A DNA stretch of 40,138 bases from an uncultured Porphyromonas sp. (GCA_902490315.1 CABUDK010000006.1:1-40138), one strand, 5' to 3'; positions 8,914 through 17,540 are shown, counted from the stretch's first letter. Numbers and translations are program-made. Notes: generated from the sequence alone by a model not told the origin.

Positions 8914-8943
8914 CGGGCGGACTCATCTAGGTGAGCCCGCCCG
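8914..8943 (-). terminator. Hairpin terminator of the serpin-lipoprotein unit, possibly shared with porT
   Basis: CGGGCGGACTCA (8914-8925) pairs with TGAGCCCGCCCG (8932-8943). The single mismatch becomes a G-U pair only in minus-strand RNA, which favours termination of the gene ending at 8976. It may also stop readthrough from porT. Just upstream, 8855-8885 holds a smaller imperfect hairpin and a short match (AGCAAGATTGTG) to the element at 34414-34584. Confidence 0.65.
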
Positions 8944-8975
8944 CATTATTATTGTCGAAGTTTATATCGCTCGGT

Positions 8976-10436
8976 CTAGCGCAAACGCTTCAACCGTTGT
9001 GCTATTGGAGTCGTCGAGCTGGTGAAGTCCTCGATAGGGCTGAAGCTGACACTAGGCAAGAAGATGGTACCGTCATCTATCTGTGCCATCACGCCCTGTG
9101 CCTCGTTGACGTAAGTAGGCAGTGCGATCGTTCTCTTCTTGTCAAAGACAAACCCACTACTCTCTAGGCTCTTTATCAGAGCGGGAGAGCGAAGCGCTTT
9201 CATATCTGAACAGAGGACTATTGCAGCGCCATAGAGCGACTCGTCCTTGTCTGCTGGAAATAAGATAATGGACGGGAAGTACTTGCAGCGTGTCTGAACG
9301 CCTTGGAAGGGTAGATCGTTAGAGAGCATATCCACGACCGCTGCCGTGTAGTCTTGATCGGCATACTTCTTCATGACATCATCTATCTTTTCCTTATCAA
9401 AGCCAAAGAGTGGCATCGGGAAGTCTACCTCCTCATAAGGAAGTAGCTGCTCTATGTCACTATTGTAGTAGTACTGGATACCTGGGCGGAAGCTTGCCTT
9501 AGCTGTTTCGTCCTTAGGAATGTTCATATCTACATTGGCAATGAGCTTGGTGATCTTGTCATAATAGATAGGGTTGCCCTCTCCATCTTTGAGACCTGAG
9601 GCGCTAAAGCCTTGTGCCGTAAGGTAATCGTCGACCTGCTCAGGCGTAGGACGATGGAGCGTGTCACAAGAGACCTTGCTCTCCTCAAGGAAGTGGTTGG
9701 TCTTGAGGTCTAGCCAATAGGTTACTTCTGTGTAAACTTCATGACCAGTCTTGAACTTGAAGACGCCCTTGTCAGGCTTGCTCGCCTCAGCATCGAAAGT
9801 GTGTCCCATGCGAGCCTCAAAGAGCTGAACCATCTCAAGGGTAGCTCCGTAAGGTAGAAGGGGCATCCAGATACCGGTAGTCTGGTCCTGAAGAGGATCG
9901 ACACGTAGCCAATTGGTCTTCTTGTTGTCGTTGCTACCCCACCAGAAGATAGGCTCGGTCTTGTCGCCGTCTACGAGGACGACTGAGGAGACACGGCTAC
10001 CACGTGGCGCGCTAACGTAGATCTCTTCCGTAGCCTTGGCGGTGCGGAGGTTGCTCTTGACGAAGCCGTTGTTGAGCAGATACTCGTCGATGAACTGCTT
10101 GGCGGCCTCCTGCGAAGCAAACTGTACGCGGGCAACCTGATAGAGGCCAGCTCGGTCAAAGTAGTAGACGATCTCTCGTACTGCCTTGGTGTCTTGAGGT
10201 GTAGCGGTCAGGGTCATCAGCTCTTCTGAGCGCTCGACCTTGTTACCACGCCCCTCTTCGATCTGAGCCACCTCGTCGATGGAGATGCCGTAGCGCTCGA
10301 TGGGGAGCATCCACTGCGAGATCCGCTCAGGCCCCTGAGGCGTGTCACCACCCGTGATGGGGTTGTCATCATCACAGCTCGTGAAGGTGAAGAGTCCTGC
10401 TATGAGAAGCAGAAGGATTGATGTGAGTCTTTTCAT
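8976..10436 (-). CDS. Lipoprotein with three copies of an unrecognised module of about 130-150 residues
   Basis: The open frame begins at 10490, but the ATG at 10434-10436 gives a proper lipoprotein signal (MKRLTSILLLLIAGLFTFTS, then Cys21) and 486 residues, so that start is chosen. Three modules follow at about 43-170, 190-322 and 338-468. Each opens like MLPIERYGISIDEVAQIEE, MPLLPYGATLEMVQLFEA or PMPLFGFDKEKIDDVMKK. Each has a central strand pair and closes with a helix ending Gly-Phe (YLLNNGF, YLTAQGF, SLESSGF). Two such modules occur in the 3693-4952 lipoprotein. The gene lies 60 bp after the serpin gene and ends in the hairpin at 8914-8943. It is probably at the outer membrane. No known domain or enzymatic motif was recognised. 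Confidence 0.65.
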   Translation of the reverse strand: MKRLTSILLLLIAGLFTFTSCDDDNPITGGDTPQGPERISQWMLPIERYGISIDEVAQIEEGRGNKVERSEELMTLTATPQDTKAVREIVYYFDRAGLYQVARVQFASQEAAKQFIDEYLLNNGFVKSNLRTAKATEEIYVSAPRGSRVSSVVLVDGDKTEPIFWWGSNDNKKTNWLRVDPLQDQTTGIWMPLLPYGATLEMVQLFEARMGHTFDAEASKPDKGVFKFKTGHEVYTEVTYWLDLKTNHFLEESKVSCDTLHRPTPEQVDDYLTAQGFSASGLKDGEGNPIYYDKITKLIANVDMNIPKDETAKASFRPGIQYYYNSDIEQLLPYEEVDFPMPLFGFDKEKIDDVMKKYADQDYTAAVVDMLSNDLPFQGVQTRCKYFPSIILFPADKDESLYGAAIVLCSDMKALRSPALIKSLESSGFVFDKKRTIALPTYVNEAQGVMAQIDDGTIFLPSVSFSPIEDFTSSTTPIAQRLKRLR

Positions 10437-10496
10437 AGGGGGAACTGTTTTATAGTTAAACTGTTTAGTGTGTATATGTTCGCTTAGCACGCATCA

Positions 10497-11891
10497 TCAG
10501 CGTAGTGTGTTGATGGCAGCGATGAAAAGTATCTTGCCTGTCTCGGGGTGTACGATAGAGGCAAAGAATGGTCTGTCGAAGGCGATGCTACGAGGCTCAA
10601 GCGGATCTCCAGCACTAGGCATCACGGGGCCTATAACCGTTGCTGCGGCTCCCTCGACGCCCTTCTCATTCCACTGGAGTGTCGCTTGGTGGTATAGATG
10701 GTTCTGTCGACCCGACTGCTCGCTCATCTGCTGCGCTAGAAACTTCGGGTCAAACATACGGCTGAGCTCCGTGAGAGGTACTCCCAGCGTCTTGTATAAT
10801 CCTAGCTTCATCAGCTCTGGCGTCAGGTCTAGCGTGGGGATACCAGCGTTCAGGCGGGGCAGTCGTATATCTAGTGCGTAGCGCTTGCCAGCTGTGGTGA
10901 ATCTGCGTAGCTCTTCAGTTGTCGGTAGGCTCTGTGAGAGCGGTAGCGTACGATCTTTCGGTAAGATGAGTAGCATACGAAACGGTGTCTCACCATACTC
11001 TTGCAACTCCTCTCTAGCTTGTAGACCAACCGAAAGCGCCTCAAAGCGATCATCGGCGAAGTAGTCGATGGAGGTGTCATTGTGGATAGACATCATCATA
11101 GCAGGCTCCTCCTCGCCAGCACTATTGGTAAACTTACCCGTCTGGGTCCGCTCTTCGCTCGTCTTCCATTGCCACGCAGCTGCAAAGAATGCGGTATTAA
11201 CTAGAAAGGCAAGCGGATCTTGCTCCCCAGCATGACTAGGGTCTAGCATATGCGGTATCTTGCCGTAGGTCTTGCGACAGATCCAAGCATTGATCGCCTC
11301 GTAAGAGGCTGGATCGCTGAGGTCGAGCGTCGCTGTCGGAGCACCAAAGAAGTCAAAGAGTTGCCGTGGATAGGACTTGATCAAGTGACTTTGATACTTT
11401 GAGGAGACCCAAAAGCTATTGGACGGGAAGTAGCAGGCGTATTCACCCGCACTACACATCACCTTGTTGAGCTGCTGGACATACTTTGCTACAGAGGTAA
11501 GGCTCTGTGTAGCGGGTAGCTTCAGTGCCGATCTGTATTCATCAAAAGCTTCGTCCGACAGACCTGTCGCATTCATCCCAAGGGCCGTCTCGATAGAGAT
11601 TGGTGAGAGCACAAGGTTAGCACTGGAAGCCCGATTCTCCAGAAGAGCCCCAAAGAGCTTAAGGCTAAAGGCATTGCCAGCCTCTACCAGTGGCATGCTC
11701 TCTGCGGGCAGGGAGGCATGAGACACGTTGGGGGTCTTAGGCATAGGCGTACCGGCTGCGGGAGCCTTGCCGCCAACTAGGAAAGTGATAGCACCCTCCT
11801 TGGGATCTTGCACCTCCTCATCGCAAGCGCTCAGTGTGACAAGTGCCACAGCAAGCATAAGAGCTAAGCCAAAAGTCGAACTATACTTCAT
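10497..11891 (-). CDS. Serpin-family protease inhibitor, lipoprotein
   Basis: This 464-residue protein has a lipoprotein signal ending VTLSAC (Cys23), a 40-residue linker and then a full serpin fold. Landmarks are NLVLSPISIETALGMNATGL (breach/helix B region), FLVNTAFFAAAWQWK, and the hinge NEKGVEGAAAT at residues 408-418. The closing strands are SIAFDRPFFASIVHPETGKI and LFIAAINTLR. The small-residue hinge is what allows reactive-loop insertion, so an inhibitory mechanism is plausible. The loop between hinge and closing strands (VIGPVMPSAGDPLEPR) is somewhat long, and P1 cannot be fixed by eye. Anchoring by a lipid suggests protection of the cell from its own or host serine/cysteine proteases (inference). 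It is the first gene of a two-gene unit with the modular lipoprotein. Confidence 0.88.
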   Translation of the reverse strand: MKYSSTFGLALMLAVALVTLSACDEEVQDPKEGAITFLVGGKAPAAGTPMPKTPNVSHASLPAESMPLVEAGNAFSLKLFGALLENRASSANLVLSPISIETALGMNATGLSDEAFDEYRSALKLPATQSLTSVAKYVQQLNKVMCSAGEYACYFPSNSFWVSSKYQSHLIKSYPRQLFDFFGAPTATLDLSDPASYEAINAWICRKTYGKIPHMLDPSHAGEQDPLAFLVNTAFFAAAWQWKTSEERTQTGKFTNSAGEEEPAMMMSIHNDTSIDYFADDRFEALSVGLQAREELQEYGETPFRMLLILPKDRTLPLSQSLPTTEELRRFTTAGKRYALDIRLPRLNAGIPTLDLTPELMKLGLYKTLGVPLTELSRMFDPKFLAQQMSEQSGRQNHLYHQATLQWNEKGVEGAAATVIGPVMPSAGDPLEPRSIAFDRPFFASIVHPETGKILFIAAINTLR

Positions 11892-12039
11892 AGGTTATTA
11901 TGCAATAAGTAAATAGGTTAGTGTTGATTTGCGAAGCTACAAGAGAACATTGCAACTTGGCTCCTCCTATATGGGATCTACGAAGAAGCCTATTGGGGGG
12001 GAAGATTCGCTACAATCTTTTTCTGTGACTGCCGCTAGG

Positions 12040-12047
12040 CAAATATA
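12040..12047 (-). promoter_or_regulatory. Candidate -7 box for the serpin unit
   Basis: Minus-strand TATATTTG fits TAnnTTTG and lies about 150 bp upstream of the serpin ATG. The -33 region is not convincing. Apart from this box and repeat copy B, the gap 11892-12383 shows no gene. Confidence 0.4.
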
Positions 12048-12143
12048 CTTATTATTTCCTTACAGCAGTTCAATAAAGGTGAAAACCTTGCTCTCGCAAG
12101 TTGAGTGGCTTGCTGAAACGAGAGCCCTCTAACCTCTAATTCT

Positions 12144-12337
12144 CGATTTCTTCGGAAGAAACCTCCGAATAGCTCCAAGGAAAAGCTCTATTCCCTCGGA
12201 AGAATCAAACGAAACTTCGGAAGAATGAAATGATATATCCGAAGAATCAAATGATACTTCCGAACTGTTTTTTCTTTCCTCCGTGGGAAATAAAAAATAT
12301 CCACCGAAGAAATCGCCAATTCTTCGGTGGAGATTTT
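12144..12337 (+). repeat. Copy B of the intergenic repeat with tandem 21-bp units
   Basis: Three 21-bp units lie at 12205-12225, 12226-12246 and 12247-12267. They are followed by TTTCCTCCGTGGGAAAT and the A-rich AAAAAATAT stretch. A perfect 11-bp hairpin follows (12301-12311 with 12320-12330, arm CCACCGAAGAA). This hairpin sits at the same relative place as in copy A but with a different stem sequence. The element begins about 46 bp beyond the stop of the last DUF4230 gene, so it is probably in the 3' end of the pyrF-lpx operon transcript. Same orientation as the other copies. Confidence 0.8.
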
Positions 12338-12383
12338 GAAGGACCTGCAGCTTGTAGTGTAAGAGCTACATAGAGAGCCCGTT

Positions 12384-13010
12384 TTACAGTGTGCGGTGGT
12401 CTATGTAGACGGTATCGGCAAAGAAGGCGCCTCGTACCCCATCGGGATAGCGGTCTACGACGATGACCGTAGGGTGAGCGATGGAGAGAAAGCGTGCCAA
12501 CTCCTCGCGTGCCTGCTGTCGTGCATTGCGGATGTAGCCTGAGCGGTAGACTTCATCGATCAGTCTCGGCGGGATGCGTCGCTTGGCTCTATTCTCTTGC
12601 TCTGAGGTGAGTGTCCTAGTCGTGAAGCCTTGGCGTAGCGGATGTACATCGATCACATTGTATCCAATCTCGTGTGGGGTGACCTCTTCGGGTGGGAGCT
12701 GTACGTAGAGCGTGTCACCCTGCAACTGGGTGGGGAGCTGGTCTATGTCGAAGTCTATGTAGGTACGAGCCTGTATGACGTACGCTAGCACCATGCCATC
12801 GATGGTATCGACCATGGGGATCTCTTGATAGCATTCGCCTGTAGAGAGCTTGAGTACCTCCTCGATCGAGCGGACGGTCATAGCATGCGTGACGACGTCG
12901 CTGTAATCCTCGCTCTTGCTCTTGGAGCAGCTACGCCATAGGAGGACGATACCGACTAAAAGCAGTATCGCTAAGAGTACGTAGAGGATGCGCTTAAACC
13001 ATTTGCCCAT
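12384..13010 (-). CDS. DUF4230 membrane-anchored protein
   Basis: This 208-residue protein has one N-terminal membrane segment (residues 8-26, RILYVLLAILLLVGIVLLW). A DUF4230-type extracytoplasmic domain follows: strands with LAYVIQARTYIDFDIDQL and GDTLYVQLPPEEVTPHEIGY, then a helical stretch with Arg/Glu-rich ARQQAREELARFL. It ends VIVVDRYPDGVRGAFFADTV. The neighbour 12 bp upstream is a second, divergent DUF4230 gene, so the two may work as a pair. The biochemical role of DUF4230 is not known to me. It closes the operon that begins with pyrF; repeat copy B follows directly. Confidence 0.75.
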   Translation of the reverse strand: MGKWFKRILYVLLAILLLVGIVLLWRSCSKSKSEDYSDVVTHAMTVRSIEEVLKLSTGECYQEIPMVDTIDGMVLAYVIQARTYIDFDIDQLPTQLQGDTLYVQLPPEEVTPHEIGYNVIDVHPLRQGFTTRTLTSEQENRAKRRIPPRLIDEVYRSGYIRNARQQAREELARFLSIAHPTVIVVDRYPDGVRGAFFADTVYIDHRTL

Positions 13011-13022
13011 AGGATTGTAGTG

Positions 13023-13718
13023 CTACTGAGGTGAGGTGGAATGAGTGCTGGGCTGTGCCAGTGCTGAGCCGCGCTCTACAATGACGACCGTAGGCGGCAA
13101 CTCGTAGGAGAGGAGGAGCTGCGTGAGCCATCGGCGTAGCTTCTCGATAGAGCGCTGTCGTATCTGAGCGATGAGTTGACCATTGGAGGCAATCTCCTGC
13201 TGGAGTACCTGGTAGGCTCTCTCCTTGACACGGGCACGATCTTGCGGGGTGATAGCCTCTCGGAGAGGCGCTACATACTCGTACTCAGTCTTTAGCGTGA
13301 AGTCTCGCCCTCGTAGCTCTACCTGTATGGGAGATATGTAGACGGTGAGCTGTTGCTGGTCGGTGTCGTAGGCTACATCATCTGCGGAGAAGCTGGTTAA
13401 GTCGGTATAGCTCACCAGTGTCGCATCAAAGGAGTAAATACCGACACGATTGCCTATCTTCGTTTGGTTACCCAGCCATGTGGCGAAGTCCTTGAAGCTA
13501 TCGATATCGTAAAAAGTAATCTTGGGATCCTGCAGGGTGACCGCCTTCTGGAGCGTGGTTTCCGTAAGGAGTAGCTTGCCAACGCTCTGATACTGTTGTA
13601 CAATCGCCTCTTGCAGTAGCTCTTCTGCAGTCTTGCGCTTGGAGCAACTAGGCAGGCTCACGAGCAAGCAGAGGAGTGCTGTGAGCAGTAAGAGGCATTG
13701 GTGCCGAAGATGCTTCAT
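13023..13718 (-). CDS. DUF4230 lipoprotein
   Basis: This 231-residue protein has a signal sequence ending LVSLPSC (Cys25), which suggests a lipoprotein. The body has the DUF4230 pattern: a short helix (ELLQEAIVQQYQSVGKLLL), strands VGIYSFDATLVSYTDLTSF and LTVYISPIQVELRGRDF, then a C-terminal helical region (RARVKERAYQVLQQE and RSIEKLRRWLTQLLLSY). A strand (PTVVIVER) and a Ser/Pro/Thr tail finish it. It is the upstream partner of the 12384-13010 gene and lies 30 bp after nnr. Function unknown. A pair of DUF4230 proteins, one lipid-anchored and one with a membrane helix, would fit a complex at the inner or outer membrane, but that is inference. Confidence 0.72.
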   Translation of the reverse strand: MKHLRHQCLLLLTALLCLLVSLPSCSKRKTAEELLQEAIVQQYQSVGKLLLTETTLQKAVTLQDPKITFYDIDSFKDFATWLGNQTKIGNRVGIYSFDATLVSYTDLTSFSADDVAYDTDQQQLTVYISPIQVELRGRDFTLKTEYEYVAPLREAITPQDRARVKERAYQVLQQEIASNGQLIAQIRQRSIEKLRRWLTQLLLSYELPPTVVIVERGSALAQPSTHSTSPQ

Positions 13719-13748
13719 AACTGTGCAGTACTATATATCTATACGGGG

Positions 13749-15281
13749 TTACTGCTCGACCATCTTGAGGACAGTGGGCAGCATCTCTGCTATATCGCGG
13801 GCTATCATACCGCGTGGCGAGTGTCGCTCACCATAATGATTGGCTGTCAGCCCATGAATGTAAACGCCTAGAGGAGCCGCCTCAGCGGGTGTGTAGCCTT
13901 GTGCCAAGAGCGAGAGGATGATGCCTGTGAGCACATCTCCGCTGCCTGCGGTGGCAAGGGCGGGTGTGCCTGAGCTGTTGAAGATAACCTCGCCAGTGGG
14001 TAGGCAAGTTGCTGTGTTAGCCCCCTTGAGTACGACGATGAGCTCCTGATCCATAGCTAGTTCCTGTGCTTTGGTCAGGCGGTGGTGGTCATCAAGCGCA
14101 TTGCCTATGATACGGTCTAGCTCGCCTGGATGCGGTGTGAGGATGGTGTCCTTGGGCAGAACGCTCAGCAGCTCGGGGTGGAGTGCCAAGAGGTTCAACG
14201 CATCGGCATCGAGTAGTAGCGGGGTGGTAGCCTGGATGTTTTGCAGCAAATGCTCCAAGAGATGTAGCGTGAGCGGTGCTGTGCCAATGCCAGGTCCCAT
14301 AGCAATAGCCTGGTAGTTGTGCAGCTCCTTAGGAAGGCTACCGACGATGGTCTCCTCCTTGTCCCTCTCCACGAGTGCCTCTGGGAGGAGTGTATTCGCT
14401 AACTGAGTCAGTGAACTGGGTATATGCATCGTGAGCTTGCCTAGTCCCGAGCGCATAGCGCCCATTCCTGCAAGCATAGCCGCACCTGCCATCGCTTCAG
14501 AGCCTGCGATGAGGAGCGCATGTCCCTGTGTCCCTTTGTGCGCAAAGTGTGAGAGGGGCTTCAAGGCTTTGTGGGCATCCAGAGGGGTGTAGAGATAGTA
14601 GTCCGTCTCAATGGCGGGGTCGTCATCCATATTAAGACTGAGCGAGAGGATGCGAAGCGTGCCCGTGTAGCACTCATTGTCTGATAGGAGTAGAGCTATC
14701 TTGGGGCTCTCGCAGGTGAGGGTGTAGTCCGCCTTGATGATCGCCTGCAGGTTGTTCTCGCTATTGTCCTTGTCATATAGTCCCGAGGGTATGTCCACCG
14801 CGATGACGGTGGCTGGCGAAGCGTTGATCAATTGATCTACCAGCACGGCAAAGCCTCCCTCTAGAGGGCGCGAGAGCCCTGTGCCAAAGAGTGCATCGAT
14901 GACGAGCGTCTGAGCAGTCAAGAGCGGTGGCTGAAACTCATCTGCGACAATGGTTAGGGCGTCAGGGTGAAACTCCTGAAGCTTCGTCTGCTGCCAGGCG
15001 CAAGCCTCCGAGAGCTCCTCCTCTTGCTTGCAAAAGAGGTAGCAGTGTACCCTATGTCCCTCCTGCAGTAAGCGCCGTGCGATGGCTAGACCATCAGCTC
15101 CGTTATTGCCAGGGCCTGCGAAGACGTAGACGATGCCTTGTGGCAGGTCTGAGATACTCCTAAGCTCTACGACAAAGCGCTGAGCGACACGCTCCACAAG
15201 GTCGTGGATGGAGAGATGATCACGCTCGAGGATATAACTATCCGTGCTGCCCCATTGGCGTCCGACGAGTATCTTTTTCAT
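13749..15281 (-). CDS. nnr: Bifunctional NAD(P)H-hydrate repair enzyme (epimerase and ADP-dependent dehydratase)
   Basis: At 510 residues this is the usual fused form. The N-terminal YjeF-type epimerase domain (about 1-215) carries VFAGPGNNGADGLAIARRL at residues 53-71. It interconverts R and S forms of hydrated NAD(P)H. The C-terminal ribokinase-fold dehydratase carries AMGPGIGTA, ILTPHPGELDRIIG and AGSGDVLTGIILSLLAQGY (from about residue 445), with the catalytic Asp expected in GSGD. Together they restore damaged NAD(P)HX to NAD(P)H in the cytoplasm. The gene lies 67 bp after lpxA and 30 bp before the DUF4230 pair. There is no obvious functional link to lipid A; it looks like an operon passenger. 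Confidence 0.92.
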   Translation of the reverse strand: MKKILVGRQWGSTDSYILERDHLSIHDLVERVAQRFVVELRSISDLPQGIVYVFAGPGNNGADGLAIARRLLQEGHRVHCYLFCKQEEELSEACAWQQTKLQEFHPDALTIVADEFQPPLLTAQTLVIDALFGTGLSRPLEGGFAVLVDQLINASPATVIAVDIPSGLYDKDNSENNLQAIIKADYTLTCESPKIALLLSDNECYTGTLRILSLSLNMDDDPAIETDYYLYTPLDAHKALKPLSHFAHKGTQGHALLIAGSEAMAGAAMLAGMGAMRSGLGKLTMHIPSSLTQLANTLLPEALVERDKEETIVGSLPKELHNYQAIAMGPGIGTAPLTLHLLEHLLQNIQATTPLLLDADALNLLALHPELLSVLPKDTILTPHPGELDRIIGNALDDHHRLTKAQELAMDQELIVVLKGANTATCLPTGEVIFNSSGTPALATAGSGDVLTGIILSLLAQGYTPAEAAPLGVYIHGLTANHYGERHSPRGMIARDIAEMLPTVLKMVEQ

Positions 15282-15348
15282 TGTTTCAGCTGGTCTGTTT
15301 AGTTGGTTGGTTGCGACTTAGCTACGGTCTTGAAGCTTTTGTCTAGAG

Positions 15349-16140
15349 CTAATCCATAGATCCACGGACGATACCGCGCTTGCTGTCGCTGATGAAGTTG
15401 TAGATGAGGTCTCGCTCGTAGCACTGCGGATAGCGACTCTGTATCTCTACGAGTGCCTCGCTGTTGTTGAGCCCCCCTTGGTAAAGTGTGCGGTAGACAT
15501 CGTTGATGAGGAAGATCTGCTCATTGGTGAAGCCTCTGCGACGTAGTCCCACGATGTTGATGCCGCAGTAAACGATCGGATCGCGCCCCACGAGACAGTA
15601 GGGTGGTATGTCTTTGGTTACCTTAGAGCCTCCCTGTATCATCACGTGCTGTGAGATACGTACGAACTGATGTACCAGCACGGCGCCACTGAGGATGGCG
15701 TAGTTGTCTATCTCGACCTCCCCAGCGAGCTGGGTCGCATTGCCTAGGATGATGTGATCCTTGAGGATGCAGTCATGCGCTACGTGTGAGTAAGCCATGA
15801 TGAGGCAGTTACTCCCGACGACAGTGGTGCCACGCGAGGCGGTACCACGATTGACCGTGGCGAACTCTCGGATGGTGGTATGATCGCCGATGACAGCGGT
15901 CGTCTCTTCACCTTTGAACTTAAGGTCTTGTGGTATACCTGCGATGACGGCGTAGGGATGTATGTGACAGTCGCTACCGATGCGCGCTCCGCTGCGAATT
16001 ATGCAGCCTTGGTCTAGGACTGTGCGGTCACCGATGACCGTGTTGGCCTCTATGGTGACAAAAGGTCCGACCGTCACCTCAGCACCTATCTGTGCCTCAG
16101 GGTGTACCTGAGCGAGAGGAGATATAAGCGTTTGAGCCAT
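15349..16140 (-). CDS. lpxA: UDP-N-acetylglucosamine O-acyltransferase (first step of lipid A synthesis)
   Basis: This 263-residue protein shows left-handed beta-helix hexapeptide repeats over residues 7-190. The catalytic His lies in AYSHVAHDC (His122, equivalent to E. coli His125), and HQFVRISQHVMIQGGSKVT follows. The C-terminal helical part contains GLRRRGF, the hallmark of LpxA rather than LpxD. It transfers a 3-hydroxyacyl chain from ACP to the 3-OH of UDP-GlcNAc in the cytoplasm. It lies 17 bp after lpxC-fabZ in the same operon, so consecutive steps are encoded together. Confidence 0.96.
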   Translation of the reverse strand: MAQTLISPLAQVHPEAQIGAEVTVGPFVTIEANTVIGDRTVLDQGCIIRSGARIGSDCHIHPYAVIAGIPQDLKFKGEETTAVIGDHTTIREFATVNRGTASRGTTVVGSNCLIMAYSHVAHDCILKDHIILGNATQLAGEVEIDNYAILSGAVLVHQFVRISQHVMIQGGSKVTKDIPPYCLVGRDPIVYCGINIVGLRRRGFTNEQIFLINDVYRTLYQGGLNNSEALVEIQSRYPQCYERDLIYNFISDSKRGIVRGSMD

Positions 16141-16157
16141 ATAGTAGATATGATTGT

Positions 16158-17540
16158 TTACTCCTTATTCTTTACTATCTGAGCCATAAAGTCAGCTTCA
16201 CAAACCAACTGACTACCCACGAAAGTAAGTCCCCTGACACTAGCCAAGCCACGGCGCACCTCACTGGTGAGCATCACCTTAAAGAGGAGGGTGTCTCCAG
16301 GGACGACCTTGTTTCTGAACTTCACATTGTTGATTGTCAGGAAGTAGGTCGAGTAGCGCTCAGGATCCTCGATGCCGCTAAGTACGAGTAGCCCAGCCGT
16401 CTGTGCCATAGCCTCGACGATGAGTACGCCCGGCATGACAGGCTCTGTGGGGAAGTGACCGAGGAAGAAAGTCTCGTTGAAGCTCACGTTCTTGACCCCC
16501 ACAATATGGTTCTTGTCTAGGTGGATCACCTTGTCCACAAGGAGGAAAGGATAGCGGTGTGGTAAGAGTCCCTTGATCTGGTTAAGGTCAAGTACCGGTG
16601 CCGCATTGGGATCGTAAACAGGAGGTTGTGTCTCCATTCCTTTGATCTCCTTGCGGATCGCCCGTGCCAGCTTATTATTGATCTTATGCCCAGGCTTGGT
16701 CGCTATGATATGACCCTGCACGAAGATGCCTGCTAAGGCTAGATCGCCTAGTATGTCGATGATCTTGTGGCGTGCGGGCTCGTTGAGGATGCCCTCTTTC
16801 GGGTTGATCACCCCCAGTTGATTTACTTCCGCAACGGGACGATGGAGAGCCTCCGCCAGTGCTTTAGCATCGCTCTCAGAGAGTGGCTCATCGTTGATCA
16901 CCATCGCATTGGCTAGGTCTCCGCCCTTGATCAAGCCCTGACTGAGGAGAGGTAGTATCTCTCGTACGAAAACGAAGGAGCGTGCCTCAGCGACCTCCTC
17001 GCCATAGCGACTAAGGTCGCGCAGCGAAGCGTATTGGTTGCTCAGTAGCGGGGAGGCAAAGCTTAGGTGCGCCTCTACGCCGAGCTGATCTGATGGAAGA
17101 AGGAGAATGGAGGCTCCTGTCTCCTCATCTCTGACCTCGATAGGCTTACGTACGACAAAGACCTCACGAGTCGCAGACTGCTCCTTGAGTCCAGCCTCTT
17201 GGATCGCCTGTACATAAGGATAGGCTGAGCCATCTAGTATAGGGGCCTCGTCACCATCGACCGTGATGAGACAGTTGTCCACGCCGAGTGCGTAGAGAGC
17301 ACTGAGACAATGCTCGAGCGTAGAGACCTGCACAGCGCCACGCTCTATACGAGTAGCACGCTGCGTTGTCGTGACGTAGTCCGCATAAGCGGGGATCGTA
17401 GGACTCCCCTCGAGGTCGGAGCGACAAATTTGGTAACCACTATGGGGCTCCGCAGGTGAGAGCGTCAAGGTGCGGTTGGCTCCCGTGTGAAGCCCTACAC
17501 CTTGGAAGGTGAGTGTCGTAGCGAGTGTGTACTGATTCAT
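16158..17540 (-). CDS. lpxC-fabZ: Fused UDP-3-O-acyl-GlcNAc deacetylase and 3-hydroxyacyl-ACP dehydratase
   Basis: This 460-residue fusion has the LpxC part at about residues 1-305. Its zinc ligands are visible as His77 (STLEHCLSALYALGVDNC) and His258/Asp262 (RHKIIDILGDLALAG), with general-acid candidate His285 (TKPGHKINNK). The FabZ part spans about 315-460, with LLPHRYPFLLVDKV and GHFPTEPVMPGVLIVEAMAQ (catalytic His362 and Glu376). LpxC commits UDP-GlcNAc to lipid A; FabZ dehydrates 3-hydroxyacyl-ACP for fatty-acid elongation. Fusing them joins the two competing uses of 3-hydroxyacyl-ACP. The fusion is a known Bacteroidota feature. It lies between lpxD (31 bp) and lpxA (17 bp). Confidence 0.96.
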   Translation of the reverse strand: MNQYTLATTLTFQGVGLHTGANRTLTLSPAEPHSGYQICRSDLEGSPTIPAYADYVTTTQRATRIERGAVQVSTLEHCLSALYALGVDNCLITVDGDEAPILDGSAYPYVQAIQEAGLKEQSATREVFVVRKPIEVRDEETGASILLLPSDQLGVEAHLSFASPLLSNQYASLRDLSRYGEEVAEARSFVFVREILPLLSQGLIKGGDLANAMVINDEPLSESDAKALAEALHRPVAEVNQLGVINPKEGILNEPARHKIIDILGDLALAGIFVQGHIIATKPGHKINNKLARAIRKEIKGMETQPPVYDPNAAPVLDLNQIKGLLPHRYPFLLVDKVIHLDKNHIVGVKNVSFNETFFLGHFPTEPVMPGVLIVEAMAQTAGLLVLSGIEDPERYSTYFLTINNVKFRNKVVPGDTLLFKVMLTSEVRRGLASVRGLTFVGSQLVCEADFMAQIVKNKE

